Shown piece after piece: positions 1 through 12,529 of a stretch of DNA of 64,000 nt; the stretch's first letter is position 1; each line of letters starts with the position of its first letter. The position numbers were made by a program, and so were the translations under genes. Below the pieces are notes generated by a model, which worked only from the letters and a program-made list of their open reading frames with translations, had not been told where the DNA came from and did no database searches. Source of the DNA: Anoplolepis gracilipes (lineage: Eukaryota; Arthropoda; Insecta; Hymenoptera; Formicidae); NCBI RefSeq assembly GCF_047496725.1, contig NC_132970.1, forward strand, positions 16,648,501 through 16,712,500, written 5' to 3'.

Positions 1-54
1 CTCTCTCTCTCTCTCTCTTCCTCCCTTCTTCCCTCTCTCTCTCTCTCTCTCTCC
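1..54. repeat. (CT)n microsatellite at window edge
   Basis: Two CT runs are separated by a short CT-rich interruption around 19-35. The run may continue to the left of the window. It lies next to a GC-richer block and has no coding meaning. Confidence 0.9.
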
Positions 55-430
55 TTCTATTCTGCGGCTCCCTTCCTCTCGAGCTCTCTGAGGTGCCAGC
101 CAGTTTCGTGATACGAAGAGGTTTGGATCGATAGAGAGTGAGCTCCTTCGAGCCCTCTCTCGGCTTGGCGATTCCTGGAGGATTCGGAAGGAGGTCGAAA
201 TGCGCTGTTGAAGGCAATGCCTTTGACAAACCTAACCAGGCCTCGAGACTTCCGGTCCGAGTTGGCCTGGAGACCAACGACCTTTGTTCCTTTCTCGAGG
301 GTTTGATTTCGAGTGGACGACGAAGGTCTGAGATCGGAGACTCGAGACGGCCAATCGCCAGCTGTGTGTCGGAAAATTGAAAACGCAGCTGCTCGAGAGA
401 ACGCACCACGCTATTTCGAAGGAGTCGATG
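55..430 (+). other. GC-rich island, possible 5' UTR or promoter
   Basis: This block is clearly richer in G+C and CpG than the AT-rich DNA that follows from about 650. It carries short open frames on both strands with no recognisable domain. Such islands in insect genomes often mark a first exon or promoter. No splice donor or partner exon could be tied to it, so its role is open. It might be a distant first exon of the plus-strand RING gene or belong to a gene left of the window. Confidence 0.3.
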
Positions 431-1240
431 GATTTCAAGCTGATAGAATGTTATAAGAGGCCGCATTAGAATCCGTGCCGAAATAGTTGGCGCGCGCGTA
501 TGACTGGCTGTTAGGATTATGACACGATGAAATATGAGTATAATATATGAATCGTGCGTATTGGAGCAACAAAGAATAAATAGAAGAGAAGAGATAGAAA
601 TGTAAAGCGCACAAACACACACACACACACTCCCTCTCTCTCTCTCTCTCTTTTCTGAAGTAATTTTTGTTTTTAAATTTCTTTTTAAATAAATTTCAGA
701 TTTTTTTCTGTGTGTGATTTATACAATTTATATTTTTTCTTCTTTTCTTTGTCTCTCACGTGCAGACGAGCGATATATAAATATAGATTATATAAATTGC
801 AAAGAAAAATCTTAAATTTAAAGAGAAGAGTCAAAATTACACTTTTTCTCTTCAGAGTGTTTTATTTCTACTTCTTTTTTATTTATTAAATGTACACACA
901 TATACATACACATACAAAATAAATAGACGCAAAGAGATATTTTATTTATTATATATATAATAAATAAAAACCTAATTTATAAAAATTTGATTTTTTAATA
1001 AAAATTTAAAAAATGTTTTAATATAAAAAGATTAATTTACAAAAAATCTACTATATAGAATTTTTATAAGCAGTTTTTTTATTAGATATATTAAAAAAAA
1101 AACTTTATTATTCAAATCGATATTAATTTACAATTCAAATAAGAAATTTAAACGTAATAACTAATTTCCACTAATATTATCATCTTATATTTGTTTTTTA
1201 ATTAAATTCTTGATTAGTTATTTCGAAAAAATGATAGGGA
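431..1240. other. AT-rich spacer
   Basis: The stretch holds short CA and CT runs near 612-650 and long A/T runs. No convincing reading frame or RNA gene was seen. Confidence 0.6.
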
Positions 1241-1688
1241 GGGGCAATAAAAGCGATGTTCTCTATTCTGACGCACGTTTCAACGATATTTTCTACGTAT
1301 TCCGAGATTTACAAAAATGGTGTTTCGCAGGCAGTGTATTCAACGCAAAACGCGGAGAGTGCTAAATCAGACCGGCACGGCATGTCTTTTTCGTATCGAA
1401 TCAGGCTGCATAAACGCGACTTGCGTTGCTTTCTGTGGCAAAATTCGATCCACAGAGTTGTTCGTCGTTGCATGAAACCTAACGATAATCCGAACCGTAT
1501 ACACCACCCGGTTCGACTTAGACGACTCTTCTTTGGCTTCTTACGAGTTCAATTTTTGCTTTTCTTTCTCTTTCTCTCTTTTTTTTTAAAGAGAAGAAAA
1601 GGGCAAGAGAGAAAAGGGAGAGCGGGGGAAGAAGGAGGGAGAGAGAATTGCCGCTACCGCCACCGCGAGAGAAGTTTAAAGGTAAACG

Positions 1689-1743
<55 letters not shown>

Positions 1744-1990
1744 TCACTCGCGCAGACACACTGTACCACATCAGCCTCACCAGGAGGCTGGGCCTCGCTC
1801 TCGACTCTCGCCGGCCTGTGTATGTACACATGCAGCGTGCGCCCGGCACGAAACGCCACGCATGTCGAGGCAACGGTGCCTACCCGCACGTACGTGTGTA
1901 TATTCGACGCTTCAAAATTTCATGAGCGCGAATAAGGAGTCGGAGAGTGTCGAGGATGTAGGCGCGTAAGAGAAGGGAAGTGGTATGAAC
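1241..1990. other. GC-richer block with (TC)n run
   Basis: A 237-codon plus-strand frame (1256-1969) and a 123-codon minus-strand frame cross this block. Both are carried by a TC/GA microsatellite at about 1693-1742 and by purine-rich low-complexity DNA, and neither resembles a known protein. I treat the block as non-coding, possibly regulatory. Confidence 0.45.
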
Positions 1991-2880
1991 GGTTACGAGA
2001 GAAAGAGAGGGAATTTCCTTTAGCTTCGGAATACATTGTCATTGTTGTCAGAATCGATTTTCTTGTCGAGTGTAGTCACCTTTTTTAGATTTTTAACTTT
2101 GAGGCGAATAAAGATGAGGTCTGATAAAAAATATTTACGCAGTGGGTTGTAATTTTCTCTTTAAAGCCTGTATAAATAAACGTAAACTAATAATATAACA
2201 TAGGAGCTATTTCTGTATCTATATGCCAATCGTATGCGCAAATGGCAAATATCGATATACGCAGAGAAATGGAGCTTGATTTTTTTTTTTTTTTTTTTTT
2301 TTTTTTCTTTCTTTCGATAAGCTTTGTTCGTTGCGACTGTGAATATTTATCACGATTTATCGCGAATAACTGATTTCGTATGACAGATGCTAATTCCGCT
2401 TGTTGAAGGCATCGCGTAATGAGAGCGTGTTATCGCAAATATTTTCTTTTTATCTATTTATTTCTCGTTTGTTGTAAATGATCTTTTGAAATATTGTCTT
2501 CTTTTTCCTCAACAATCTAAGAAAATTATTTTTACTCTACTACAGCTTTACAAGGTAAAATAGAGAATCATTTTTCACGTATAATTTTTAAATTTATATC
2601 TATTTTATTGTACTGTTAACGAGTAACGATTCTTTAAACACGAAACAACAAAAGCGATGTACATATGATATAAAGAAAGACAAAATATAATGAGTACAAT
2701 AGAATAAAAGAAAGGAGGATTAGCTTATTCGTATAGACATTATCTTCATTGTTTCTCGTTCGCATATCATATTTATTCAGAGGCATTTACACAGAATTTA
2801 CGAAATAGGTTTTATCTCTTTAATCAAGTCCCTTTCTATTCCTTTCTTTTCGACAATCAGCTTGTTTTATCACATACTAT
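1991..2880. other. AT-rich spacer with poly-T tract
   Basis: Nothing gene-like was found. A poly-T tract of about 26 bases lies at 2281-2306. Confidence 0.6.
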
Positions 2881-3180
2881 TATCAACGTCGAGTGAGCTA
2901 GCAGGAGAAAAGATCCGCCTAAAAATACACGACGACCTTACGATTATCGTCGGGATCCGCATACATTTTTTTCCCAAACACACAGGTCCGCGCACCAAAG
3001 CGGAGAGAAGGCTGGCCCGAAGCAACGGGGTCTGGATATTCCGGTTCATTTAATCGTTTCCTCGGACCTGCGTCGGGCTGCCTGGCTCGACAATGCCACG
3101 GTGGGTTCTCTGGCCCAAAAAGGCCCAAAAATCGACGGTGGCGTCGGCGCCGGCAAGACGTGAGATAGAGAGAATTCTTA
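2881..3180. other. Isolated GC-rich island
   Basis: About 300 bases of high GC, CpG-containing DNA stand out from AT-rich flanks on both sides. A 96-codon minus-strand frame (2919-3209) and shorter plus-strand frames cover it, without recognisable domains. It could be a conserved regulatory element or an exon of an unrecognised transcript. Confidence 0.35.
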
Positions 3181-5704
3181 CAAGACGAACCTTGGGACAA
3201 TACGAACAATGCAAATCGTCCATAATTTTAGAACCGTTTAAAATTTTATTTAAACAGAGTATCTATCCTTTGGAAAATCATGGAAAAGATGAAATTCTCT
3301 GATTATTTACACTGGTATAAAAATTAATTTTTTTACAAAAAAAAATATAAGTCATAGAACTTAATTTTTTATATTTACATCCCTTAAACATGTTTAGTTG
3401 TTGACAAAAAAAATATATATATATAAAATATTTTGACTTTTGATCTTCTTTATAAACGCAAGTTTCATTAAAATCGGAGAAATATACTCAAGAGACTTTC
3501 CTTGTTAGTTTGCGAAAGTGTCGGACAAACTGAGAAAGTCATTGACAATGTGTGATATAAAATGTCACTGAGAAAGAGAGTCTCTCAGTAATATGTCGAT
3601 ATGATATTATATTTGTGTATCATTTTTATAATACATGGCAACACTTTATTGACAGTTAATACGAAAACAAGTTTATATTAGTAGTCGTATAATAACTCTT
3701 TACTACTTTTATCTGTAACTTTAAATATTAACATCTCTTTAAATAAAGCGTTTACGGAGTTATCTCTAAAGGAAAATTTTTTTCTTATTTCGAGATCTTA
3801 AATTCATATTTTAAGTTAGGACATTTAATATTCTGTATATTCAATATCTTAAAATATTGAATATGCATACATATTTTACATGTATACATACAGTATATTT
3901 TTTATTGTAATTTTTTTGTGATATAAAAATGAAAATGTTAATATGAAAAATGTTGATCTTACTGAAATTTAAATAACTTTGGCTTTTTCTTTTGGATGAA
4001 TAAAAATAAGCATTAAAAGTGCATACACTAAAAAACCTTATTTTAAAAAGTTTTTAAAAAAACCTTATTTTAAAAAGTTACAAAAAATCTTTAAAATATT
4101 CTCTTTATCTGGAATTTTGAACAAAAATGATTGGGAAAGATCGGAGAATTCTTTACAAAATTTGAATAGATATTCTGTTAAATTGTTAGGGAATGATAAC
4201 ATTCTTGTTAAAATGAATGACTCATTCTTATTTTTTCTTTCACCGTGTCAAATTGTAAAGACGAATCTGCTGAGAAATTTGGAAATCTATTTTTACTTAA
4301 CCAGAATCAGTAAGGGTCAATAAGGATTTCCAAGTTAAAAACGACTGAAAAATGAGAATAAAAAAAGTCTTGTCGATATTTGTGGATTTGAGTAGAAACG
4401 TGCAACGAAAAATCTTTGGCCGATACAAGTCGATTTAGCATGTAAACGAGCAAGGAATGTGCAGAAATATACGAAATGTATGAAAATTCGATGCGCACGG
4501 TGCAGGAAGTGTGCGGTGAATCGTCGTATCGCGTCTTGTAACCGATAGTACCGGAGTCGGTAATTTTCGGTTTTATTGCCTGGCGCAATCTTCTCGGAGG
4601 CTAAGTTTCAGCAGCGATTATTTATTTAGTAAAGGTAACGACTCGAAAACAGTCATATCGCTTCGAGGTGTACAATAAACTGATTGTTAAATCGATTTTA
4701 TTAATTGCTTTATCGTATTCTGATTCATATTTCATGTCTCTTCTGTATATAATGAGTGCTTTACATTCTTGTTGAAATTATGACGTACACTTGTTCACGA
4801 GATATTCGTATTTCCAATCAGAAGAATCATTTATCTCACTTCCCCCCCCCCCCCGCTCCTTGCCCCGCCTTCCTTTGCTATCATGATATCCGTGTGTTAC
4901 ATCATCGCTGTCCTCAGACGATACGTTAATCGCGAAAGTGCGTGAGAAATCCTTGTGAGTTTTTTTTTGTATGGGTCTACATTTTTGTCTTTTTTCGCTT
5001 ATGTAGATTATATTAAAATTAGCATTTATGTCAATAATCTCGCTTGTACAGCACCTTATGAATGTCGAAAATCTTTTATTTATGTTCACGTAGTTTAGAC
5101 CTATTGTTGGCTATATGTGCATATTGTATTAATTATATTTCTCTCTTGTTGCATTAACAATATATGATTGATTGTACATGTAAGATGATTTATTATGTGT
5201 AAAAATTTTTTTGTAAGTGTCGATAAAGCAGCACGCACACATTTCGCATTTTGTACAATTCTTTCCTCTTATGCTTTCGCTTACTAGAACCGAACATGCT
5301 TAAATGTGTTTGTGTGCTTTATATGTGTGGAAAAGGAGCGCTTATATATATTCAAATTATTTATTAAGTTTTAGAATTGCTGATATTTCTCTCCGTACTT
5401 GACGATATCTTGCCGCATTTTTACAAAGGGAATTCTTGAGAAACATGAAGTTGCGCTGATGTGTAAGGGACTTTAATACGAAAGTCCTTCAAACGACTTT
5501 TCGTCATTGTCGCTATTGATATTTTAATAATCATTGCAATGTGGCAATAAATCGTATAAAAATAGTATACTGTAATGCTGTAATACCTCAAATTCAATTT
5601 TCTTTTTTGATTTGGTTCGATCGTATATAAAATTAAAAATGTACGTCTGTGATTAAAAGCACTAAAATATTTGTTTTATATATATATTTACAGAGTTTAA
5701 TGAT
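3181..5704. other. AT-rich intergenic spacer
   Basis: No gene is supported. The stretch contains two copies of a roughly 22-base T/A-rich direct repeat at about 4028-4080 and a poly-C run near 4842-4854. Open frames of 68 to 103 codons show no domain and have unlikely composition. Confidence 0.6.
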
Positions 5705-6215
5705 AAAAGGCGAACGTTAATAGGACGTTGATAATAATTTATTTTTGTTGACAAATATATAATCTCTATAAAAACGTCAGATGATTCGAGCACTGACATG
5801 TATTTCCTTAATCACAATAAACAAAATAATCTAATTACATTTAATAGCTGTTGTTTAGCTTATAATTAATCCTATTATTCTATGCATGCTAGATAAGTAT
5901 TGTTGAATGAAGACTTTATTAATATTGCACGTCTCATCTCCATCATGTAATCGTACAATTTATTCGTTGTGTTTATAAAATGTGTCGCCAATTTATTGTT
6001 CCGGCCACATTTTTGTTTATGGTCAATGGGTAAAATCAAATATCTCCAATCTCAAACGTCAAGCGCCTAACTATAAAACACAATAAACAGAAATGAGAGG
6101 AAAACTCAATTGAAACATTAATCTTTTTTTTTGTTTTTTATTGTTAGATTGTGTGCTTTCAATTGACTGAGTCTTCCTTCTATTTTAATTTTCATTTCTA
6201 TACACTTTTTCAATC
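5705..6215. repeat. Left inverted arm of Penelope-like element
   Basis: This segment matches the reverse complement of 7793-8320 over most of its length. Shared blocks include GTCGCCAATTTATTGTT, TATAAAACACAATAAAC and AATCTCTATAAAAAC, in the same order with small gaps. The right arm carries an extra internal repetition of the TCAATGGATAAAG type. Confidence 0.8.
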
Positions 6216-6840
6216 TGATTAAAGTTGAACCACCTGCAACATGCTTTATATTTATTACCATAATAACCGACAGTGTTTTCGGAGAATTGTATTTATATCT
6301 GTTGAGAGTCACTGTCTCCTCGATTGACAGCCCGTTGGATGTCATTGAAAATTTTATTAAAAAAAAATATTAATATCTAATTTACGCCTCACACACAGTA
6401 ACATAAAAAAAATTTCTTTTAATAGGTTATTTAATTTGAAGATAGATGACAAGATTATATTGATGTCATTGTTAGATGTTATATTGTAATTCATTACTGT
6501 TCCACTGATCTGAATATCAGATGGTCTTATATCGAAAATCAACCGAGATTCATGTAAAATGATAGAATGAATTTATAAACATCATCAAATTTAGTTTTAT
6601 ATTTACTTATTTTAGCTTTAATAATATCATTCACAAACTTTTGAAACCTCTATGGGGTCATTATTTATCTTCAATAATAGCTGACATAATATTACAAGTC
6701 ATTGAAAATAAAGTAAAATGTGTAAAATAGAAAAAATCTATCATTCTATAGATACGTCGATAACATTAGCTGCTCCAAAATTTCAGTTGAAAATATTTTA
6801 AACATCTTTAATTCATATCGTGATAAATTAAAATTTACAG

Positions 6841-7690
6841 TTGAGATTGAGGAAAATGGATGTATTTTCTAAATTTAAAAATTTAATCGAATTGAATTTG
6901 TTCCACAAAAGCATTTACTCCGGTACATATCCCTCATATTATTCCAATCATGCTATTTGTCTCAAAATAGGTACTATTTGTAGTTTGATTGATCGAGCGA
7001 TACTACTATTATTACACCTAAAATACAATTAAAAAAACATAACATTTTGCATAATATTAACATATTAATGGACAATGGTTATTCTCTGCCTTTTATATTC
7101 AAATATGTACACAATAGAATAAAAAAACTATTAGTCGCCAAATTGAACAACAATAAAGTCGATGAAAACAAGGTTAGAAAGGAAAACAATAAAAAGTTCA
7201 TAGCGATATCGTGCATAAAAGGTTATCTGAATATATTTATGGTTCGTTCGTGAACACTAAATTTGCTACCGGGTTTAAATGTTTTAAGCGTCTTAATAGT
7301 TTATTAGGGCTCATGAAGATTATTACATCATTAGTAAACAACAACAATGTAATTTACAAAATTGCTTGCAAAGACTGTGATACCTTTTACATGGGGCAGA
7401 CTAAGAGACAATTGAAAACAAGAATTAAAGAGCACAGATTTAATTTAAAACATTTTCGAAGCACATAAATAGTAATAACAGCGTATGGGTAAAAATTATA
7501 ATGACTGGGAAAATATAAAAATATTAGATCATAAATCTAATTATTATAAAAGTCTGTTTCTAGAAACCATTCTTACTAAATAACGAAAAATATTTTAAAT
7601 GTCATGGAAGACATTGAATCGTTGAAACACCAAATGTGCTTTGCAATACTAGAGAAAATTGCAAATAAACAAGATTCTTAATTGTCTCTT
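6841..7690 (+). pseudogene. Penelope-like ORF remnant (RT tail to GIY-YIG endonuclease)
   Basis: Three plus-strand frame pieces (6841-7032, 7047-7253, 7211-7468) follow the order expected in a Penelope-like protein: post-RT segment, linker and GIY-YIG domain. Weaker similarity continues to about 7680 (NDWENIKILDHKS, then IESLKHQ) in shifted frames. In-frame stops and at least two frameshifts show it is not functional. In active relatives the GIY-YIG nuclease nicks DNA to prime target-site reverse transcription. Confidence 0.75.
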
Positions 7691-7792
7691 AGCACATGTG
7701 CACATCTTTCCATTGTTATATAATATATATAAATATAGTTCTACAAACTTATCGTCGCACTGTATTAGTTATCATACGGTTGAAATAACACA

Positions 7793-8320
7793 GACATGAA
7801 AATGGGAAAAAGACATCAACAATTAAAAGCACACAATATAATAGTAAGCCAATTAAAAACAAAAAAAAGATCAATTGGGCAGTGTTTCAATTGACTCTCT
7901 TCACATTTTCGTTTATTGTGTTTTATAGACGTTTGATGTAAGATATTTGACTTTATCCATTGACTTTTATTCATTGACTTTATCCATTGACTAGATAGAT
8001 AAAAATGTGATCGTGTGTGAAAACAATAAATTGGCGACATATTTTATAAACATAATAAATAAATTATACGATTATAAAATGCAGATAGGTATGTATCGGA
8101 TGTGCAAAATGAAAGCGTCTTCGTTCAACAACAATATTTACCCAACGTGCGCAGAATAATATAATTAATTATAAGTTACACAACAGCGATCGAATGTAAC
8201 TAGATTATTTTGTTTATAGTAGTTAAAGAGACATGTCAATCAAAAACATTTCATGTTTTTATAGAGATTATTTATTGACAAATAATTATTATAACATCCT
8301 ATCAACTCTTATAATAACTT
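7793..8320. repeat. Right inverted arm of Penelope-like element
   Basis: This is the reverse-complement partner of 5705-6215. The two arms have diverged by substitutions and small indels but stay alignable over about 500 bases. A short tandem repetition of a TTCATTGACTTTATCCATTG-like unit lies at about 7952-7993 in this arm only. Confidence 0.8.
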
Positions 8321-10079
8321 TTTATTCTGAATTTTTTTATTTATAACATAACGAGCTAAGTAAAATTATAGTTATATTTACAGAATATTGTTGAGTAATA
8401 AATACGTATTTAGTAACATTTTAGCTGAAAATGTTACTAGTATACAGATACAGATAATTATCTATAGATGAAAATACTATAAATAAAATAAATTCTTGTC
8501 TGTAAAAATATGTTTCCTCGTTTATAATTTAATTTGCAGAAAATTAATATTTATTAGTTTGCAATGACATAAAGAGCAAGAATTTTATTTGATTCTGTTA
8601 TTTAAAGACATCAATTAGTTAAATGAAAACTTTTACTTTAAGTTTTCATTTATATATTATATTACAATATTTGAGCTTGTCTTTATTTGAAATTAAAGTT
8701 CTCAAAACGACAAATTTTAAACATCTTTAATTTTTCTCGAAATTCTTTATAGTCTAACAAGATTAAATCAACGCACAATCTATATTCCGTACTAATTAAA
8801 ACGATCAAACGATTCGTCGCTTGCTTTGTGAGAAATCGTTATTTGCCAAAGTGCCCTGCATGCTGTTCAAGTTTCATGAATTTTCAGATTCCCTTGTTAC
8901 AATGCACAAAGTATTGATTTATAAAGAGAAACGTTGTTACCTTTCGCTTATTAGATAGAAATCACATCATTATTTCGTTTAAAATAGTCGTATCGAAAAA
9001 GGATCCGTGAGTGCTGTCTATGACAAACGCGACATTTCCGGAAATTAGCGATGTAAATATTACGTAACTTTATTAACAAAACTAAGTCAGTTTATTAAAT
9101 ATACGATTTACATAGTCGCTCCTTTTCATGAGTGCCTACTACGAGATCAGTGTTGGTAAAAATACGGTACAAATTTGTGACTGCAAATGTAGCTAAATCT
9201 CTTTTGGAAATAAAATGTCATCCATTCATACATTGTAAGACGACAATATTTTTTAATTTATAACATTTTTTTATTACGGACAATTGTGGAATTATTTATA
9301 GCAATAATTGTCAGTATAAAATTACAATGTGTGAATACGATTTTTTCTATTAATATAGTAATATATTAATAATATCTAATTATTAATATCTAACACCAAG
9401 GTCTAATTTCAAATTATTACTTTCAAGAAAGAGTAATATAAATTTAACAAATTTACATATGAAAATATTATATCTTAATCCACAAGATATGCATATTTAG
9501 ACAAGTTTGTATCTAGATTCAAACATTCTCAGAAAATATTGCGTACGATCTCACGCAAGAGAATATTACGTATTTTAACAACACTGGTAACGATACGACA
9601 TAGTTAAAGGATGAGCGAGAGAAAATTGAAGATTCTGTATAGAGACGCTCTTAAGAGAAAATGTGTTTCACGCTGTGAAAAAAAAACATTATCTGCAAAT
9701 TGACGCGTTGAGGAATACATCCGATTTGGTCGCCAAGAGAGCCGATTGATTGCACGATTATTCATTCGATTGATACATTTAACGTATTTAAAATCGTTTT
9801 TCGAATTAACTATACTTCCTTTGTATAATATCTTCTATTAAATTCTATCGCGAATATATTACACATTGCAAATATATCGCATATTTCTCTGTGACTTTGC
9901 GATATCTATTTCGAAAACGTGATTCGATATTTTTAATAAAAATAAAGAAAAAACTCTCGTGATAAAATTCAACGCTGCACAAACATAAAAATAGTTTTTT
10001 TTTTTTTTTTTTTTTCCCGAAAAATATAGATACGATAAAATGAGTTTCCATGGCAAAAGATATCGAGATATCGTATACG
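8321..10079. other. AT-rich intergenic spacer
   Basis: No reading frame, RNA gene or clear transposon was recognised. A poly-T run of about 21 bases lies at 9995-10015 and produces lysine-rich spurious frames on the minus strand. Confidence 0.6.
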
Positions 10080-10523
10080 TGTATCGATACTTGGCAACGC
10101 TGGCGCAGTGAGGGCCAGCTCGGACGTTCCTTCAACGCGTCCCGAAATGTCAAGTCGTGAGGGGATTAGCGAGAGAAAAAAGAGACAGAGAGAGATAGAG
10201 AGAAAGGGAGAGATTTGTCACATCTATCCAACCTGCTCGGCTAGGTAACATCGTTTAAATACCCTCGCCAGGTTCCTCTCGGTGCACGCCGATCGATCAG
10301 CTCAGCGAATGATCTTATGAGACAGCTGCGCATCCGAAGACAGCTGGCCTGGCTGCACCCGGCATTGCAATCAAGGAATTAACCATCCCCGAGTATTAAG
10401 AACGACGACGTTGACGAGGAGGGGAAATACTGCTGGATGAGAAACCGAAAGGGATAGAGAAAGAAAAGAAAAAAAGGAGAGGGAAAGAAATACGGGCGAG
10501 CAGAAGGAGAAACGAACGGAAGA
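10080..10523 (+). promoter_or_regulatory. Probable promoter and 5' UTR of the RNF38/44-like gene
   Basis: GC content rises sharply just before the first coding exon, and the stretch upstream of the ATG at 10524 is purine-rich without a long frame. This is what a promoter and 5' untranslated exon would look like. No precise start site can be fixed, and an upstream non-coding exon is possible. Confidence 0.4.
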
Positions 10524-10983
10524 ATGAACGGCCCCGGGAGTCATCAGCATCGTGGCTTGGGCATGCAGGGTCGTTATAGAGCTGTGGTGTCCAATGGCGT
10601 CTCGTCGGGTCCGCACGTGCGCGCCCCATCGCTGCCAGCCCACCCTCGTAACGGCGGATGGCATCCCCAGCACCAGCACCAGCAGCCGCCGCCGCCGCCG
10701 CCGCCGTCGCAGCAGCAGCAACAGCAGCAGCAGCAGCATCCCCAGCAATACTCCGCCAGCAACAAGGAATACCCGTATCGGCAATGCCCGCCACGATATC
10801 ACAATGGGTATATAACAAATCCCGCGTAAAACATCGGATGTTCCTCGCAGCTTGCACCTTGCGTACACGCGTGTGCATGCTTCGAGGGACTCGAGGGACC
10901 CAGGCGATGATCTTCCTCGAATACTGCGACGAGAATATTTTTCAAGTTATTTGTCGAATAATTTTTTTTTTCTTTCTTTTTTT

Positions 10984-11018
<35 letters not shown>

Positions 11019-12455
11019 ATTATTTGTCGCGATAAGGAAACATTTCTTCGAATTTTTATCTGCCTTAAATAATTCCCCTCATCCGCAAAAACTGATAGTT
11101 TGATATTTTGACGATACTTTTAATCGTTATTAGAAAGAGGATAAAGAACGCGTAATAAATTTTCTCGCTCAAACTTTTCTCTCTGATATTTTATAATTAT
11201 TATAATTATCAATATACGACGAGCATATATACTTATATATAATATGTTTGCAGTTTATAAATTGAGCTTTGGCACTGTTGAAAATTATTAATCTTTATAT
11301 ACTCGTGCGGTAGAAATACTACTACTTCTTTTAAAGCAGACCTACTATTAAATATTTTATTTTTAAAGAGGATTTGTATGATAGAGAACAGTATAGGTAA
11401 GGTTCTTTCGTTCTCCTTTATAAAAATACAAACGAACGATGGAAAATCGCTTAGATCAAGCTAACTTATGTTAGTGTTTAAAAGTGAGCTTCAAAATATG
11501 TAATAGCGTGATGCTTGAATGTACTATATTATACGAGATGTGTGCGAACAGTCGAAATAACGGTTCGTGCTTTTAAATGATTTTCGTTTTATCAAAAAAA
11601 TTGGATATATGTTGCGATCATTATTTTTACGTGTGCTCGCCTGGGTACCTTTCGATTTAATATTTGGGCTGAACGTAATATGCGTATGTTTCTGAATAAG
11701 ATTGCACGATATAATATACATATCTTTATTAGCATCTTTTATAAAAATTTTAATTTTAAATTAAAAAGTTTTTTTTAATTAATTTATTAAAAAAACATAT
11801 ATAAACATATATTGTCGATTTAATCAATATTTTATATATAGGGTGTCTCGAGTAATATTTGCTTTTATTTCATCAATATTTTTATTAAGATTTTTGAAGT
11901 AGATAGTTAAATGTTTTTTAGCAAACTTAAATGTCAACTTTTATAAATTTTAAATATCTTAAATCAAAATTCCGATATAAAAATGCCCTTGAAAATAAAC
12001 GAAGGAAAAGAAAATTTTTTTATTCATATTATTCAATTAATTTGTGAAAACTAATTTGTTTGAATCGTTGATAAATTCTTCTCTGATATTGTCGATAGAG
12101 CAAAATCGTTAATACATTGCTAATAGAAAATACGATGAATTTGGGACACTTATCCACAGAAACTTCCGTGTAAATAAAATCGTTTATTCGGTACGCGCGC
12201 CGAGGAAAACGCTCGATCTCCATCGCTCACAAAGTCGACATGCGTTTCATTACTGGATGGTTTAAGCTCCTTTTTTTCGCGCAACAAAAATTCTCGTGCC
12301 ACACTTTCCTATTATTTATCCTGCATTTGTGCATTAAACGTCAGTATGGTTTAGTACGGCTTGACGAAAATTACGCGCAGCATATTATCGTACTTTGTAC
12401 AATTATATACATATAAAACGTTGCACGTTCAGGTCAGGCGGACAAGACTACGCAC

Positions 12456-12529
<74 letters not shown>

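Larger units (their letters stand above)
5705..8320 (+). mobile_element. Degenerate Penelope-like retroelement with inverted flanking arms
   Basis: Two long arms in inverted orientation (about 5705-6215 and 7793-8320) enclose plus-strand remnants of a Penelope-like polyprotein. Around 6850-7030 the translation keeps residues typical of the region after the reverse transcriptase core (YSGTYPSYYSNH, then KIGTICSLIDRAI). At 7340-7460 it keeps a GIY-YIG-type endonuclease segment (VIYKIACKDCDTFYMGQTKR, then LKTRIKEH) with the Cys-x2-Cys pair seen in these elements. Stops and frame changes break the frame repeatedly, so the copy is dead. Penelope-like elements are known to carry terminal repeats in direct or inverted orientation, which fits. 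The catalytic core of the reverse transcriptase was not found. An alternative reading is an unrelated foldback element that captured a Penelope fragment. Confidence 0.75.

Noticed and set aside
1256..1969. 237-codon plus-strand frame
   Set aside because: It is held open by a TC microsatellite and purine-rich DNA, an overlapping minus frame is equally open, and no domain is visible.
10371..10878. Minus-strand frames of 160-165 codons opposite the first RING exon
   Set aside because: They are antisense shadows of the CCG/CAG coding repeats (poly-Leu, poly-Arg and poly-Ala runs).
11836..11870. AGGGTGTCTCGAGTAATATTTG, resembling a mariner-type terminus
   Set aside because: No partner end was found within a reasonable distance, so it was not called as an element.
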